A DNA stretch of 64,000 bases from CAZEHS01 sp964649745 (GTDB lineage Bacteria > Bacillota > Clostridia > Peptostreptococcales > Acidaminobacteraceae). The position numbers and the translations under genes were made by a program. This document shows positions 25,772-34,488 of this stretch, in pieces; positions within the stretch are counted from its first letter, which is position 1; the number at the start of each line of letters is the position of its first letter. The notes below the pieces were generated by a model. The model saw nothing but the letters and a program-made list of their open reading frames with translations, was not told the DNA's origin and did no database searches. Location: positions 1 to 64,000 of the forward strand of contig CAZYQI010000005.1 of the NCBI GenBank assembly GCA_964649745.1, given 5' to 3'.

Positions 25772-27142
25772 TCAGAACGGGAATCTACCCTTTCCGCCTT
25801 TGCCCATCATACCCATTTTGTTCATCTTACCCATTTTGCCCATGCCCTTTTGCATGCCGGACATTTGCTTCATCATTTTCTTTGACTCTTCAAACTGCTT
25901 GATCAGCCGGTTGATATCCTGCACCTGAGTACCGCTGCCGGCGGCGATGCGCTTTCGGCGGCTGGCGTTGAGGATATCGGGATTACGACGCTCCTTCAGG
26001 GTCATGGACTGTACAATGGCCTCCATGCGCACGAATTCACGTTCGTCAAACTTCACTTCATCAAGCATTTTATTATTGACACCGGGGAGCATCCCCAGGA
26101 TATCACGGAAGGAACCCATCTTCTTCATTTGCTGCAGCTGGTCGAGAAAATCCTCCAGGTCGAATTCGGCCTTTCGGAACTTCTTTTCCATCTTCTTCAT
26201 TTTCTCTTCGTCGAGGTTTTCCTGGGCCTTTTCAATCAGGGACAGGATGTCCCCCATGCCCAGGATTCTTGAAGCCATCCGCGAAGGGTGGAACTCTTCC
26301 AGCTCGCTGAGTTTTTCTCCCATGCCCACGAACTTGATGGGCTTTCCGGTGACCGCCCGTACCGAAAGTGCCGCCCCGCCCCGGGCGTCGCCGTCCATTT
26401 TGGTGAGGATGACCCCGTCGATGTTCAGCTGCTCATTGAAGGACTGCGCTACATTCACGGCGTCCTGACCCGTCATGGCGTCAACCACCAGAAGGATTTC
26501 CGTGGGATTCACCGTGGCTTTGATCGTGGTAAGCTCCGCCATCAACTCTTCGTCGATATGAAGACGACCGGCGGTATCGATGATGACAAGGTCGTTGAAA
26601 TACTTATTCGCGTGGGCAATGGCTGCCTTGGCGATTTCTACGGGGTTTTCCTGACCCATGGTGAAAACCGGTATGCTGAGCTGGTCCCCAACCACCTGGA
26701 GCTGTTTGATGGCTGCAGGGCGGTAGATGTCACAGGCCACCAGAAGGGGCCTTTTCCCCTGCTTTCGGAGAACCGCCGCCAGCTTTCCGCTGGTGGTGGT
26801 CTTACCGGAGCCCTGGAGACCCACCATCATGACAACGGTGGGCGGCTTCGAGGATATCTTTATCTTCTCATGGGTGTTGCCCATAAGAGCGGTGAGCTCT
26901 TCGTTGACGATCTTGATAACCATCTGTCCGGGGCTGAGGCTTTCCATAACATCCTGTCCCAAAGCCCGGTCGCTGACCTTCTGTACGAAATCCTTGACGA
27001 TCTTAAAGTTAACATCGGCTTCCAGCAGAGCCAGCTTCACTTCCCGCATGGCCGCCTGTATGTCTTTCTCTGTCAGCTTGCCGCGGCCGGTGATGTTTTT
27101 AAATGCCGACTGCAGCTTATCCGCAAGATTCTCAAAAATCAT
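25772..27142 (-). CDS. ffh: Signal recognition particle GTPase Ffh
   Basis: Binds signal sequences emerging from the ribosome and delivers them to FtsY. The 456 residues show an N domain (1-90), a G domain with GLQGSGKTTTSGKLA (near 108), DTAGRLHIDEEL, TKMDGDARGGAALS and GMGEKLSELEEFHP, and a methionine-rich M domain. The M domain ends in repeated MGKMGKMNKMGMM. It follows ylxM by 22 bp, the known SRP gene pair. Confidence 0.97.
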   Translation of the reverse strand: MIFENLADKLQSAFKNITGRGKLTEKDIQAAMREVKLALLEADVNFKIVKDFVQKVSDRALGQDVMESLSPGQMVIKIVNEELTALMGNTHEKIKISSKPPTVVMMVGLQGSGKTTTSGKLAAVLRKQGKRPLLVACDIYRPAAIKQLQVVGDQLSIPVFTMGQENPVEIAKAAIAHANKYFNDLVIIDTAGRLHIDEELMAELTTIKATVNPTEILLVVDAMTGQDAVNVAQSFNEQLNIDGVILTKMDGDARGGAALSVRAVTGKPIKFVGMGEKLSELEEFHPSRMASRILGMGDILSLIEKAQENLDEEKMKKMEKKFRKAEFDLEDFLDQLQQMKKMGSFRDILGMLPGVNNKMLDEVKFDEREFVRMEAIVQSMTLKERRNPDILNASRRKRIAAGSGTQVQDINRLIKQFEESKKMMKQMSGMQKGMGKMGKMNKMGMMGKGGKGRFPF

Positions 27143-27164
27143 GTTGTCGTGCCTCCGGTAAGGG

Positions 27165-27521
27165 TTACTCCAGTAGTTCTGTTATCAGATCCTGCAGTTG
27201 CACCAGTCGGACGCCGGCGGCAGGGGTGTTTTCTTTAATTGCTTTCGTAAGCAGAAGTGCTTGGTCCAGCAGCTGTTTGCGCCGCTGATGCCGCGCCAGA
27301 AGGCCGAGACTGTTCTCCATCTCTTCCAACTGCCTTTCAACCTTGTGAACCGTATCATACACAGCCTGACGGCTGATCTCCAGGTTCTCGGAAATCTCTG
27401 CCAGAGAAAGGTCCTCCATGCAGTATTGATCCAGTATTTCCTGCTGCTTCGCTGTAAGCAGTCTGCCATAGTGATCGTACAGATCCCCAAGCCTTAATTT
27501 CTTTTCCATCGTTTCTGCCAT
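27165..27521 (-). CDS. ylxM: SRP-associated helix-turn-helix protein YlxM
   Basis: 118 residues of the UPF0122 family. A sigma-like helix-turn-helix is visible in SLAEISENLEISRQAVYDTVH, followed by a coiled segment. In streptococci YlxM binds Ffh and modulates SRP GTPase activity; the same role here is inferred from linkage to ffh. It lies after a repeat-containing gap that separates it from ftsY. Confidence 0.9.
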   Translation of the reverse strand: MAETMEKKLRLGDLYDHYGRLLTAKQQEILDQYCMEDLSLAEISENLEISRQAVYDTVHKVERQLEEMENSLGLLARHQRRKQLLDQALLLTKAIKENTPAAGVRLVQLQDLITELLE

Positions 27522-27576
27522 AACGCACCCCGTAAAGCGAATGTGCTTTACAGAAATATGTTACAGGATACAGAAA

Positions 27577-27606
27577 GGCCTGTCAAGCATTTTTGCATGA
27601 CAGGCC
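27577..27606 (-). terminator. Hairpin between ftsY and ylxM
   Basis: Stem GGCCTGTCA / TGACAGGCC (27577-27585, 27598-27606) with additional inner GCA/TGC pairs. On the minus strand TTTCTGT follows, a modest tail. It could end the rnc-smc-ftsY transcript and may be part of the adjacent repeat insertion. Confidence 0.45.
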
Positions 27607-27609
27607 ATT

Positions 27610-27760
27610 ACTCCCCCTGTCACTTCGTGACACCTACCTTAAGCAGGGGGCACAAATCTGTGATTTGTTGCACATCGCTTATGCCGGAATGGCCACGAGG
27701 GAGATGGGGCCTATTGACCTCCCTCTTGAGGGAGGTGGCAGCGAAGCTGACGGTGGGAGT
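27610..27760. repeat. MITE-like intergenic repeat with imperfect terminal inverted repeats
   Basis: About 151 bp starting ACTCCCCCTGTCACTTCGTG and ending with GAAGCTGACGGTGGGAGT. The reverse complement of the right end reads ACTCCCACCGTCAGCTTCG, matching the left end over about 45 bp with mismatches. Each end also folds on itself, for example CCTCCCTCTTGAGGGAGG. It has no open frame of note. Similar palindromic repeats are known between genes of gut Firmicutes. It stops 13 bp from the ftsY stop codon. Confidence 0.75.
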
Positions 27761-27773
27761 TTTGTGCTTCGCT

Positions 27774-28931
27774 TTACTCCTCTTCCGGCAAATCCATCAG
27801 CGCCCGGACAAAATCGTGGGGCACGAAGGGCTGAAGATCGTGGATGCCCTCGCCTACGCCGATAAGCTTCACCGGAATGTTCAATTCGGAACGGATGGCC
27901 AGCACCACGCCACCCCGGGCTGTGCCGTCCAGCTTGGTCAGCACGATGCCGGAGATATCCGCCACTTCCTTGAACAGTCGGGCCTGCTGAACCGCATTCT
28001 GACCCGTTGTGGCATCCAGCACCAGCAGTACCTCCCGGTGGGCCTCCGGCCATTCCCGCTCAACAATCTTGAATATCTTTGCCAGCTCGTTCATCAGGTT
28101 CTTTTTATTGTGAAGACGGCCAGCCGTATCGCAGATCAGGATATCCACCCCTCTGGCTTTCGCCGCCTGAATGGCATCGAATATCACCGCCGCCGGGTCG
28201 GAGCCCTCCTGATGGGCGATAAAGGGGCTGTTGGTGCGGTCCGCCCATACCTTCAGCTGATCGATGGCCGCCGCACGGAAGGTATCTGCCGCCGCCAGCA
28301 AGACCTTCTTCCCCTGCTGCTGGTAAAGCCGGGCCATTTTTCCGATGCTGGTGGTCTTGCCTGCGCCATTCACTCCAATGACCAGGTACACCGCCGGGGT
28401 GGGATGCTCCAGCTGATGATCCCCTTCTCCGGTCAGGAGCCGCTCCATCACCGCCGCCAGGGCCTGATGGATGCCCTGGGTGTCCTTGACCTTCCGCAGC
28501 TTCATTTCTTCCCGCAGCTGTTCTACCAACTTCATGGTGGTTTCCATGCCGATGTCAGCGGAGATCAGAATCTCTTCAATTTCATCATACAGGGACTCAT
28601 CGATCTCCCCATAGTTGTTCATTGCTTGGTCAATCTTGTCAACGATGCCCTTTCGCGTCTTATCCAGCCCCGAGAACAGGCGGCCGAAAAACCCACCCGG
28701 ATTTGGTTCCCCCTCTTCCTGCACCGGCTCCGGCGCAGCTTGCGTTTCAAACACCTCGGGCTCCGGTTGTTCTTCAATTTCTTCCACCGGTTCAATATCC
28801 GGTTCGCTTTCTCGCTGTTCCTCTTCTGCCACTAACGGCTCCGGCTGTTCCTCCGGCTTCTGTTCAGCCGTTTGTTCTTCCGTTTCCGGGGTTTCTTCCT
28901 GCTTGCCAAATCCGAACCATTTCTTGAACAT
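27774..28931 (-). CDS. ftsY: SRP receptor GTPase FtsY
   Basis: Membrane-associated receptor that docks Ffh-ribosome complexes. The 385 residues begin with an acidic Glu/Pro-rich A domain (about 10-75). The N domain and the GTPase domain follow, with GVNGAGKTTSIGKMARLYQQ, DTAGRLHNKKNLMNEL, TKLDGTARGGVVLAI and GVGEGIHDLQPF. ATG follows the smc stop by 8 bp. The protein ends MDLPEEE just before the MITE-like repeat. Confidence 0.96.
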   Translation of the reverse strand: MFKKWFGFGKQEETPETEEQTAEQKPEEQPEPLVAEEEQRESEPDIEPVEEIEEQPEPEVFETQAAPEPVQEEGEPNPGGFFGRLFSGLDKTRKGIVDKIDQAMNNYGEIDESLYDEIEEILISADIGMETTMKLVEQLREEMKLRKVKDTQGIHQALAAVMERLLTGEGDHQLEHPTPAVYLVIGVNGAGKTTSIGKMARLYQQQGKKVLLAAADTFRAAAIDQLKVWADRTNSPFIAHQEGSDPAAVIFDAIQAAKARGVDILICDTAGRLHNKKNLMNELAKIFKIVEREWPEAHREVLLVLDATTGQNAVQQARLFKEVADISGIVLTKLDGTARGGVVLAIRSELNIPVKLIGVGEGIHDLQPFVPHDFVRALMDLPEEE

Positions 28932-28939
28932 AGGGCCTC

Positions 28940-31900
28940 CTATATCGGTATTTCTTCCATTTTCACTGACAGTATCCGGGACACCCCATACTCCTCCATG
29001 GTTACGCCGTACAAGGTGTCGGCAATTTCCATGGTGCCCTTCCGGTGGGTGATGACGATGAACTGCGAATTGTTGGTGAAGTGCTTAAGGAACTCGGCAA
29101 ACCGCCATACATTGACATCATCCAGGGCTGCCTCGATCTCGTCCAGCATACAGAACGGTGACGGCTTGTTCTTTAATATGGCGAAAAGCAGGGCGATGGC
29201 TGTCAGGGATTTCTCTCCTCCGCTCATCAGCTCCAGACTCTGCAGCTTTTTACCGGGGGGCTGCGCCACGATGGATATCTCACAGTCCAGAGGTTCGTTG
29301 GGATCCGATAGAATCACATCTGCCGTTCCGCCGGCAAAGAGCTCTGAAAAGAGCTCCTGGAAGGCTCCCCTCACCTTTTCAAAGGCCTCTACAAACTGAG
29401 CCCGCATGGCCTTATCCAGATCCTTGATGATCCGTCGCAGCCCCTTTTCAGCTTCAGCCAGATCGGCTCTCTGACCGGTGAGAAATTCAAAGCGTTCCTT
29501 AACCTTGGTGTACTCCGCCACCGCTCCCAGATTCACATCTCCCAGATCCCGGATTTCCCGTCTTAGCTCTCGAATGCGCTTCTGTGCCTTGGCTTCTTCC
29601 CATTCGGTCTTCAGCTCCAGTGCTTCCAACCAGCTGAGCTCGTATTTCTCCCACAGGGCCGTCATCAGGCTTTCCTGTTTGGTGTCGGTTCTTTGTTTTT
29701 CCTGCTCACAGAGGCTGAGCCGTTCCGCAAGGGCTCCCACTTTGCTGCGAAGCTCGGCATCGGCCGCAGAAAGCTCTTCCCGCTGTTTTCTCCGTTCCTC
29801 TGATTCCTGATCATGGGTGTTCAATGCTGCCAGACAGGCATTGACCGTGCCCCTGGAGGATTCCAGTTCCTGGCTGTACTGCACACACAGCTGCTTTCGG
29901 CTTTCAAACTCCGCCTTGAATTGCTGCTGCTTCTGCTTTCCTCCGTCAATCAGCTGATCCAGATCCCGTTGCCGATTTTTCTCCAACTGGATCCGTTCCT
30001 CCAGAGAAAGGGTCTTTTCCTTTTGCGTCGCTCTCAGCACACGCATCTGGGTCAGCTTTTCCTGCAGCTCCGCCAGCTCTCCCTGTGCTTTCTCCAGGGC
30101 AACGCCGTTTTCAAGTATGTTTTTCTCAAGGATAGCCCCATCGGTTTCATGTTCTACAATTTCCTGCTCCATGAGACGGATGCGGGTTCCGGTCTGTTCA
30201 ATCTCTTCCTTCAGTCTTCCTTTTTCCAGCAGAAGCTTGTTAAGCGCATTTTGAGCGGTTTCAAGGTCGGTTTCCACCTGTCTGGCCTGTTCCTCTTTCC
30301 TGGCAAGATCCAGCTTCCGTTCATCCATCACGCGGTTCATATCCAGAACTTCCCGCTCCAGGCGCCCCGCACTGCGCTCCAGTTCCTCAATGGTGGAGCT
30401 GATGGCATCATGCTTGGACTGAAGCGCTTCCGCCTCCGCACCGATTTCCGTTATCCGGCGCTTTCGGCTGAGAAGACCGGTCTTGGTGGTTCGCATGGAT
30501 CCCCCGGTGATGGCGCCTCCGGGGATAAAGAGATCTCCTTCCAGGGTGACGATCCTGAACCGCAGCCAGGAAAACTGCATCATGGCTCCGGCATGATCGA
30601 TGTTTTCAACGATGACCACCCGATCCAACAGATACCGAAGCAGTTTTTTGAAGGGGTCGGCGCATTTTACCAGATCGCTGGCCCGACCGATGAATCCGGG
30701 CATTCCATTGAGCTTTTCCAGCTGCTTGGAATTGTCATCCGAATCCTTAAGATCCCTCAGGGGCAGAAAGGTGGCGCGGCCCATGGATCTTTCCTTCATA
30801 TGCCGAATCAGCCGCCGTGCGTCGGCTTCTGAATCCACGACAATATTCTGTAGGGATTTGCCCAAGATGACATCCACGGCGGTTTCGTAGCGTTCCGGGA
30901 TCTGAAGCAGATCCGCAACCACCCCATGGACGTTGGCTCCCATCTCAGGGGAGTGGTTGCAGGCCTTCAGTATACTGCGCACGCTTTCCCCATAGCCCTG
31001 ATAATTGTCCTCCATTTCCTGAAGAACCCGTCGCTCCGCCTCCAGCTCCGTGAGGCGTTTGCCGGATTTATCCCTGTCGGAGACCAGGCCCGAAAGCTCC
31101 GTTTTTTTCTGGAACAGATGCCCGGTGGCCTCCTGCTTCTTATGACTGATATTTTGAACATAATCCCGAATTTCTTCCAGATCCGCCTGAAGCGCGTCGG
31201 AGTCAACGGTTTTGTTCTGTTCCTTGGTTTGTTCAAGTATCCGTTCCCGGTCTACCTGGTCCATGCGGTTCTGCATGGTCTGCTGCATCTGGCTCAGATT
31301 TCGGATTTCAGACCGCTTGCGTTCGATGCTGTTCAGGTGACCGATCATGGCTTCCCGACATTTCATCTGATCCGCTTCCAAAACAGAATTCCTGTCGCGG
31401 CTTTTCTGAATGGATTCCTCTGCCCCCTGCAACGTCTGCTCGGAAACCGATGATTTCGTATCAAGCTCCTGCTTTTCATTCTCAAGACGCAGAACCTGCT
31501 CCACGATCTCGTCCATTTTAAGGGCATAGTCACTTAAGGTGTCCGCAACCCGCTGAACCTCCAGTTCCTCCCGTATGTCATCTGCTTTCAGTGCTTCAAC
31601 CCGATTCTCCAGCTCCTGCACCTTGGAGATGGCTTGAAAATGTGTCTGAGCCATTTCCTTGCTCAGGGTTTGGTCTGCTTCTGTCTGAAGTCTGGTTTCT
31701 TCAATCCGGCCGGCCAGGGTGTCCAGGGTTGACTGTGCCTCCTGAAGCGCCGAGCTGGTTTCAATCCACCTAAGCTGTGTTTTTTCAGCCTGAGTGACCG
31801 CATCCTCGATTTCCCGGATCATCTGATTGACTTCCAGAGTTTTCAACTCTGCGTTGAAATCCATGTAAATTAAAGCCTTTCGGCTTTGCTCCTCCAGGGG

Positions 31901-32509
31901 CCCCACCCGCTGTTCCAACTCGCGGAGGATATCCTCAATACGCAGCAGGTTCTGCAAGGCGGATTCCAGCTTCCGTTCCGACTCCCGCTTCCGTTGTCTG
32001 AATTTTACAATACCCGCTGCTTCTTCAAACACCAGGCGCCGATCCTCATTACGGGTACTGAGAATACTCTCGATCTTCCCCTGCCCGATGATGGAATACC
32101 CGTCAACCCCGATACCGGTGTCCATAAAAATGTCCCGAATATCCTTCAGGCGGCACGCCGTATCGTTAAGCAGATATTCGGTATCTCCTGACCGGAAAAT
32201 CTTGCGGGTTACCTTCACCTCGCCATAATCCACTGCCAGCTTGCGGTCCGTATTATCAAAAACCAGGGAAACCTCCGCAATGCTCAGGGGCTTTCGGTGT
32301 CGGGTGCCGTTGAAGATGATATCCTCCATCTTGCTGCCCCGCAGAGTCTTCACCTTCTGTTCCCCCAGAACCCAGCGCACGGCATCGGTGATGTTGCTCT
32401 TTCCACTGCCGTTGGGCCCCACCACGCAGGTGACTCCGGTATCGAATTCAATCTCTATTTTATCAGGAAAGGATTTGAAGCCTTTCATATCAAGTCGCTT
32501 TAAATACAC
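28940..32509 (-). CDS. smc: Chromosome segregation SMC ATPase
   Basis: Condensin-type protein that loads on DNA and organises the chromosome with ScpAB. The 1189 residues start with Walker A GPNGSGKSNITDAVRW (about 32-47). Two long coiled coils flank the hinge at about 500-650 (ATFLPLRDLK and GGAITGGSM). The signature LMSGGEKSLTAIALLFAI and Walker B FCMLDEIEAALDD lie near the C-terminus. Start GTG 32509 with GAGGAG upstream. It lies between rnc and ftsY, the standard order. Confidence 0.97.
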   Translation of the reverse strand: MYLKRLDMKGFKSFPDKIEIEFDTGVTCVVGPNGSGKSNITDAVRWVLGEQKVKTLRGSKMEDIIFNGTRHRKPLSIAEVSLVFDNTDRKLAVDYGEVKVTRKIFRSGDTEYLLNDTACRLKDIRDIFMDTGIGVDGYSIIGQGKIESILSTRNEDRRLVFEEAAGIVKFRQRKRESERKLESALQNLLRIEDILRELEQRVGPLEEQSRKALIYMDFNAELKTLEVNQMIREIEDAVTQAEKTQLRWIETSSALQEAQSTLDTLAGRIEETRLQTEADQTLSKEMAQTHFQAISKVQELENRVEALKADDIREELEVQRVADTLSDYALKMDEIVEQVLRLENEKQELDTKSSVSEQTLQGAEESIQKSRDRNSVLEADQMKCREAMIGHLNSIERKRSEIRNLSQMQQTMQNRMDQVDRERILEQTKEQNKTVDSDALQADLEEIRDYVQNISHKKQEATGHLFQKKTELSGLVSDRDKSGKRLTELEAERRVLQEMEDNYQGYGESVRSILKACNHSPEMGANVHGVVADLLQIPERYETAVDVILGKSLQNIVVDSEADARRLIRHMKERSMGRATFLPLRDLKDSDDNSKQLEKLNGMPGFIGRASDLVKCADPFKKLLRYLLDRVVIVENIDHAGAMMQFSWLRFRIVTLEGDLFIPGGAITGGSMRTTKTGLLSRKRRITEIGAEAEALQSKHDAISSTIEELERSAGRLEREVLDMNRVMDERKLDLARKEEQARQVETDLETAQNALNKLLLEKGRLKEEIEQTGTRIRLMEQEIVEHETDGAILEKNILENGVALEKAQGELAELQEKLTQMRVLRATQKEKTLSLEERIQLEKNRQRDLDQLIDGGKQKQQQFKAEFESRKQLCVQYSQELESSRGTVNACLAALNTHDQESEERRKQREELSAADAELRSKVGALAERLSLCEQEKQRTDTKQESLMTALWEKYELSWLEALELKTEWEEAKAQKRIRELRREIRDLGDVNLGAVAEYTKVKERFEFLTGQRADLAEAEKGLRRIIKDLDKAMRAQFVEAFEKVRGAFQELFSELFAGGTADVILSDPNEPLDCEISIVAQPPGKKLQSLELMSGGEKSLTAIALLFAILKNKPSPFCMLDEIEAALDDVNVWRFAEFLKHFTNNSQFIVITHRKGTMEIADTLYGVTMEEYGVSRILSVKMEEIPI

Positions 32510-32557
32510 GCCGTTCTCCTCAGGGTGCTGCCCCGTTCATTTTTGCATACCGTACCC

Positions 32558-33262
32558 TTACATCGGAAAGAACACGTCAATCCGGCCAAGGGCCATTTTT
32601 GCGGCCAGCTGTTCCGCTTCTTTTTTACTTCTCCCCACACCGGTACCTACAATGCGATCATTGATTACAACGTTCATCTCGAAGATTTTGTTGTGATCAG
32701 GTCCCTTTTCATCTAAAACCACGTAACGTATCTGAGTAATTTTCCTGGCCTGAATCACTTCCTGCAATCGCGTTTTGTAGTCAATGAAAATTTTACCCAT
32801 CACTGCATCCATGATTTTTTTGTCCATGTTGCGGAGTACGAAGCTCCGGGCGTTCCCCATTCCGCCGTCAAGATAGATGGCGGCCACAACGGATTCAAAG
32901 CAGTCTGCCAGAATCGATGCCCGCTCTCGTCCCCCGGTCAGTTCTTCTCCCCGTCCGAAATACATATATTCTCCCAAATTAAGGGTCTTGGCACATTCCA
33001 CCAGGGTAGATTCGCACACAATCCTGGACCTCAGCTTGGTTAGTTCACCCTCTGGAAAATCGGGATACTTGGCATAAAGATAATCACTGACGATCAGCTG
33101 GAGCACTGCATCTCCTAAAAACTCCAGCCGTTCGTAGCTGGAATGGCTCTTTTGCCCTTTCTCATTGGCATAGGAGCTGTGAACCAGCGCCTGATTGATC
33201 AGTTCTATATCTCTAAAGCTGTATCCCAGCTTGTTTTCCAACAATACGTGTTCTTCCTGCAT
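32558..33262 (-). CDS. rnc: Ribonuclease III
   Basis: Double-strand-specific endoribonuclease for rRNA and small-RNA processing. The 234 residues show the catalytic signature ERLEFLGDAVLQLIVSDYL, the second acidic cluster ADCFESVVAAIYLDGG and a C-terminal dsRNA-binding domain (about 160-230, YKTRLQEVIQ to KKEAEQLAAKMAL). ATG 33262 lies 5 nt after GGAGG; that GGAGG overlaps the TTG at 33274. Confidence 0.96.
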   Translation of the reverse strand: MQEEHVLLENKLGYSFRDIELINQALVHSSYANEKGQKSHSSYERLEFLGDAVLQLIVSDYLYAKYPDFPEGELTKLRSRIVCESTLVECAKTLNLGEYMYFGRGEELTGGRERASILADCFESVVAAIYLDGGMGNARSFVLRNMDKKIMDAVMGKIFIDYKTRLQEVIQARKITQIRYVVLDEKGPDHNKIFEMNVVINDRIVGTGVGRSKKEAEQLAAKMALGRIDVFFPM

Positions 33263-33343
33263 CACAGCCTCCAAGTCTGGTTAACGTCATCCCCATCCGT
33301 ATTATTTTATCGTTTATCACAGCGCTTGGGAAGATGTATTTCA

Positions 33344-34234
33344 TCATATGAAAAGGATCATCACGCCTGCAACCGTTACCACAGCGCCCAGCAATTCCTT
33401 CACCTTGATTTTTTCCTTGAACACCATCACGGAAACCGGAATGATCAGCACCGGCATAATGGACATGATGGTGGAGGCAATGGCCGCCTCTGTATTCTGA
33501 AGCGCAATCATAGACAGGGATACCCCCAGAAAGGGACCGAAGAAGGCCCCCATGGTGATGATTCCCATTCCCTTACGGTCCTTAAATGCCTTGGGAAGCA
33601 CCTTCCACTTTTTCCCGATGGCATAAATAACGAGAAAGCCTACAATGCCGGCGATAATCCGAATTTGGGTCGAGGAAAACGGATCGTATCCTCCCATGCC
33701 GATTTTACTGGAAATAAGGCCGAAAGACTGCCCCAGGGATCCCAGAAAGGCGTAAAACAGACCCTTTGCCGAATGGGACAGTTCAAATGTATCCGCTCCG
33801 TCATTCTTCACCAGGATTACCATGGCAATACCGACACAGGTCAGCAGCATGCCCATTAAAACCATGGCCGTAAGATTCTCCCCAAGGAAAAAATACCCCA
33901 GCACCGCTGTGATCGGCGGAGAGGTTGCCATAATAAGCATGGATATCCGGGCACCTATCAGAACATAGGCCTGAAACAGGAACAGGTCCCCGATAACGAA
34001 GCCAATCAGACCGGATAGGGTGAGCCACAGCCATGCATGGGGTGTGGCATCGAAGGGCAGCAGCATTCCCCGGGTTACGTAGGTAAAGCCCATCATGATA
34101 AAGAATGCGATTACCAGCCTTATCAGGTTAACCGCCAGTGAGCCTACCCGCTTACCTGCCATTTCAAAACAGATCCCCGTCACCACCCAACTGCAGGCAG
34201 TGGCAAAGGCCGCAATTTCCCCGATATGTGTCAT
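33344..34234 (-). CDS. EamA/DMT-family transporter
   Basis: An integral membrane protein of 296 residues with ten predicted helices in two EamA repeats (about 1-140 and 150-296). The family exports amino acids, nucleosides or other metabolites; the substrate is not evident. ATG 34234 (MTHIGEIAAF) has AGGAGG 6 nt upstream and is preferred to the start at 34258. It lies upstream of rnc on the same strand. Confidence 0.87.
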   Translation of the reverse strand: MTHIGEIAAFATACSWVVTGICFEMAGKRVGSLAVNLIRLVIAFFIMMGFTYVTRGMLLPFDATPHAWLWLTLSGLIGFVIGDLFLFQAYVLIGARISMLIMATSPPITAVLGYFFLGENLTAMVLMGMLLTCVGIAMVILVKNDGADTFELSHSAKGLFYAFLGSLGQSFGLISSKIGMGGYDPFSSTQIRIIAGIVGFLVIYAIGKKWKVLPKAFKDRKGMGIITMGAFFGPFLGVSLSMIALQNTEAAIASTIMSIMPVLIIPVSVMVFKEKIKVKELLGAVVTVAGVMILFI

Positions 34235-34353
34235 ATGTATCCTCCTATGCCGCAGCATTTGTTCTTATCTACGATTATAAAATCACAGCTGTATCAAGTT
34301 CGCGTTTTAGCTTGCCAAATCCTGCATGATGAACAAATGTTTCGAAAAGGAAT

Positions 34354-34387
34354 AAAAAAAGTCCCGTAAGCAGGATTGCCTACGGGA
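34354..34387 (-). terminator. Terminator of the arsenic operon
   Basis: Minus-strand stem TCCCGTA / TACGGGA (34381-34387 with 34362-34368) with extra inner GCA/TGC pairs. A single C and TTTTTTT follow. It comes immediately after the arsC remnant. Confidence 0.85.
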
Positions 34388-34391
34388 AAAG

Positions 34392-34487
34392 CTACGAAAT
34401 ATCCGCGCCAAGATGCTTGGCTCAGGCCTCCGCCATTTGGGAACGGCAGGAATTGTGTACGCATACGAACGCAACTTTCTTCTTCAT
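34392..34487 (-). pseudogene. arsC: Truncated arsenate reductase (arsC) remnant
   Basis: ATG at 34487 starts one base after the acr3 stop, with GGAGG in the acr3 3' end as a proper ribosome binding site. It reads MKKKVAFVCVHNSCRSQMAEA and then UGA (34422-34424), nine more ArsC-like codons AKHLGADIS, and UAG (34392-34394). This is the N-terminus of the thioredoxin-coupled, LMW-phosphatase-type arsenate reductase, including the CX5R loop (CVHNSCR). Full-length enzymes have about 130-140 residues; the two Cys of the redox relay and most of the fold are missing. The hairpin terminator begins 4 bp later. It is a gene remnant, or a peptide of 21 residues if translated. Confidence 0.8.
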
Positions 34488-34488
34488 G

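Noticed and set aside
26288..27238. Long plus-strand frame opposite ffh
   Set aside because: Shadow of the ffh coding strand; no motif and no ribosome binding site.
27741..27773. ftsY C-terminus altered by the repeat
   Set aside because: The element ends 13 bp beyond the stop codon, and the protein ends in the expected place.
27543..28835. A 430-codon open frame on the plus strand
   Set aside because: It lies opposite ftsY and the repeat, lacks a family match or ribosome binding site, and its composition mirrors the strongly coding minus strand. It is a shadow frame.
34422..34424. UGA in the arsC remnant as a second selenocysteine codon
   Set aside because: The position corresponds to a non-Cys residue (usually Leu) and a UAG follows ten codons later before a terminator, so read-through would not give an enzyme.
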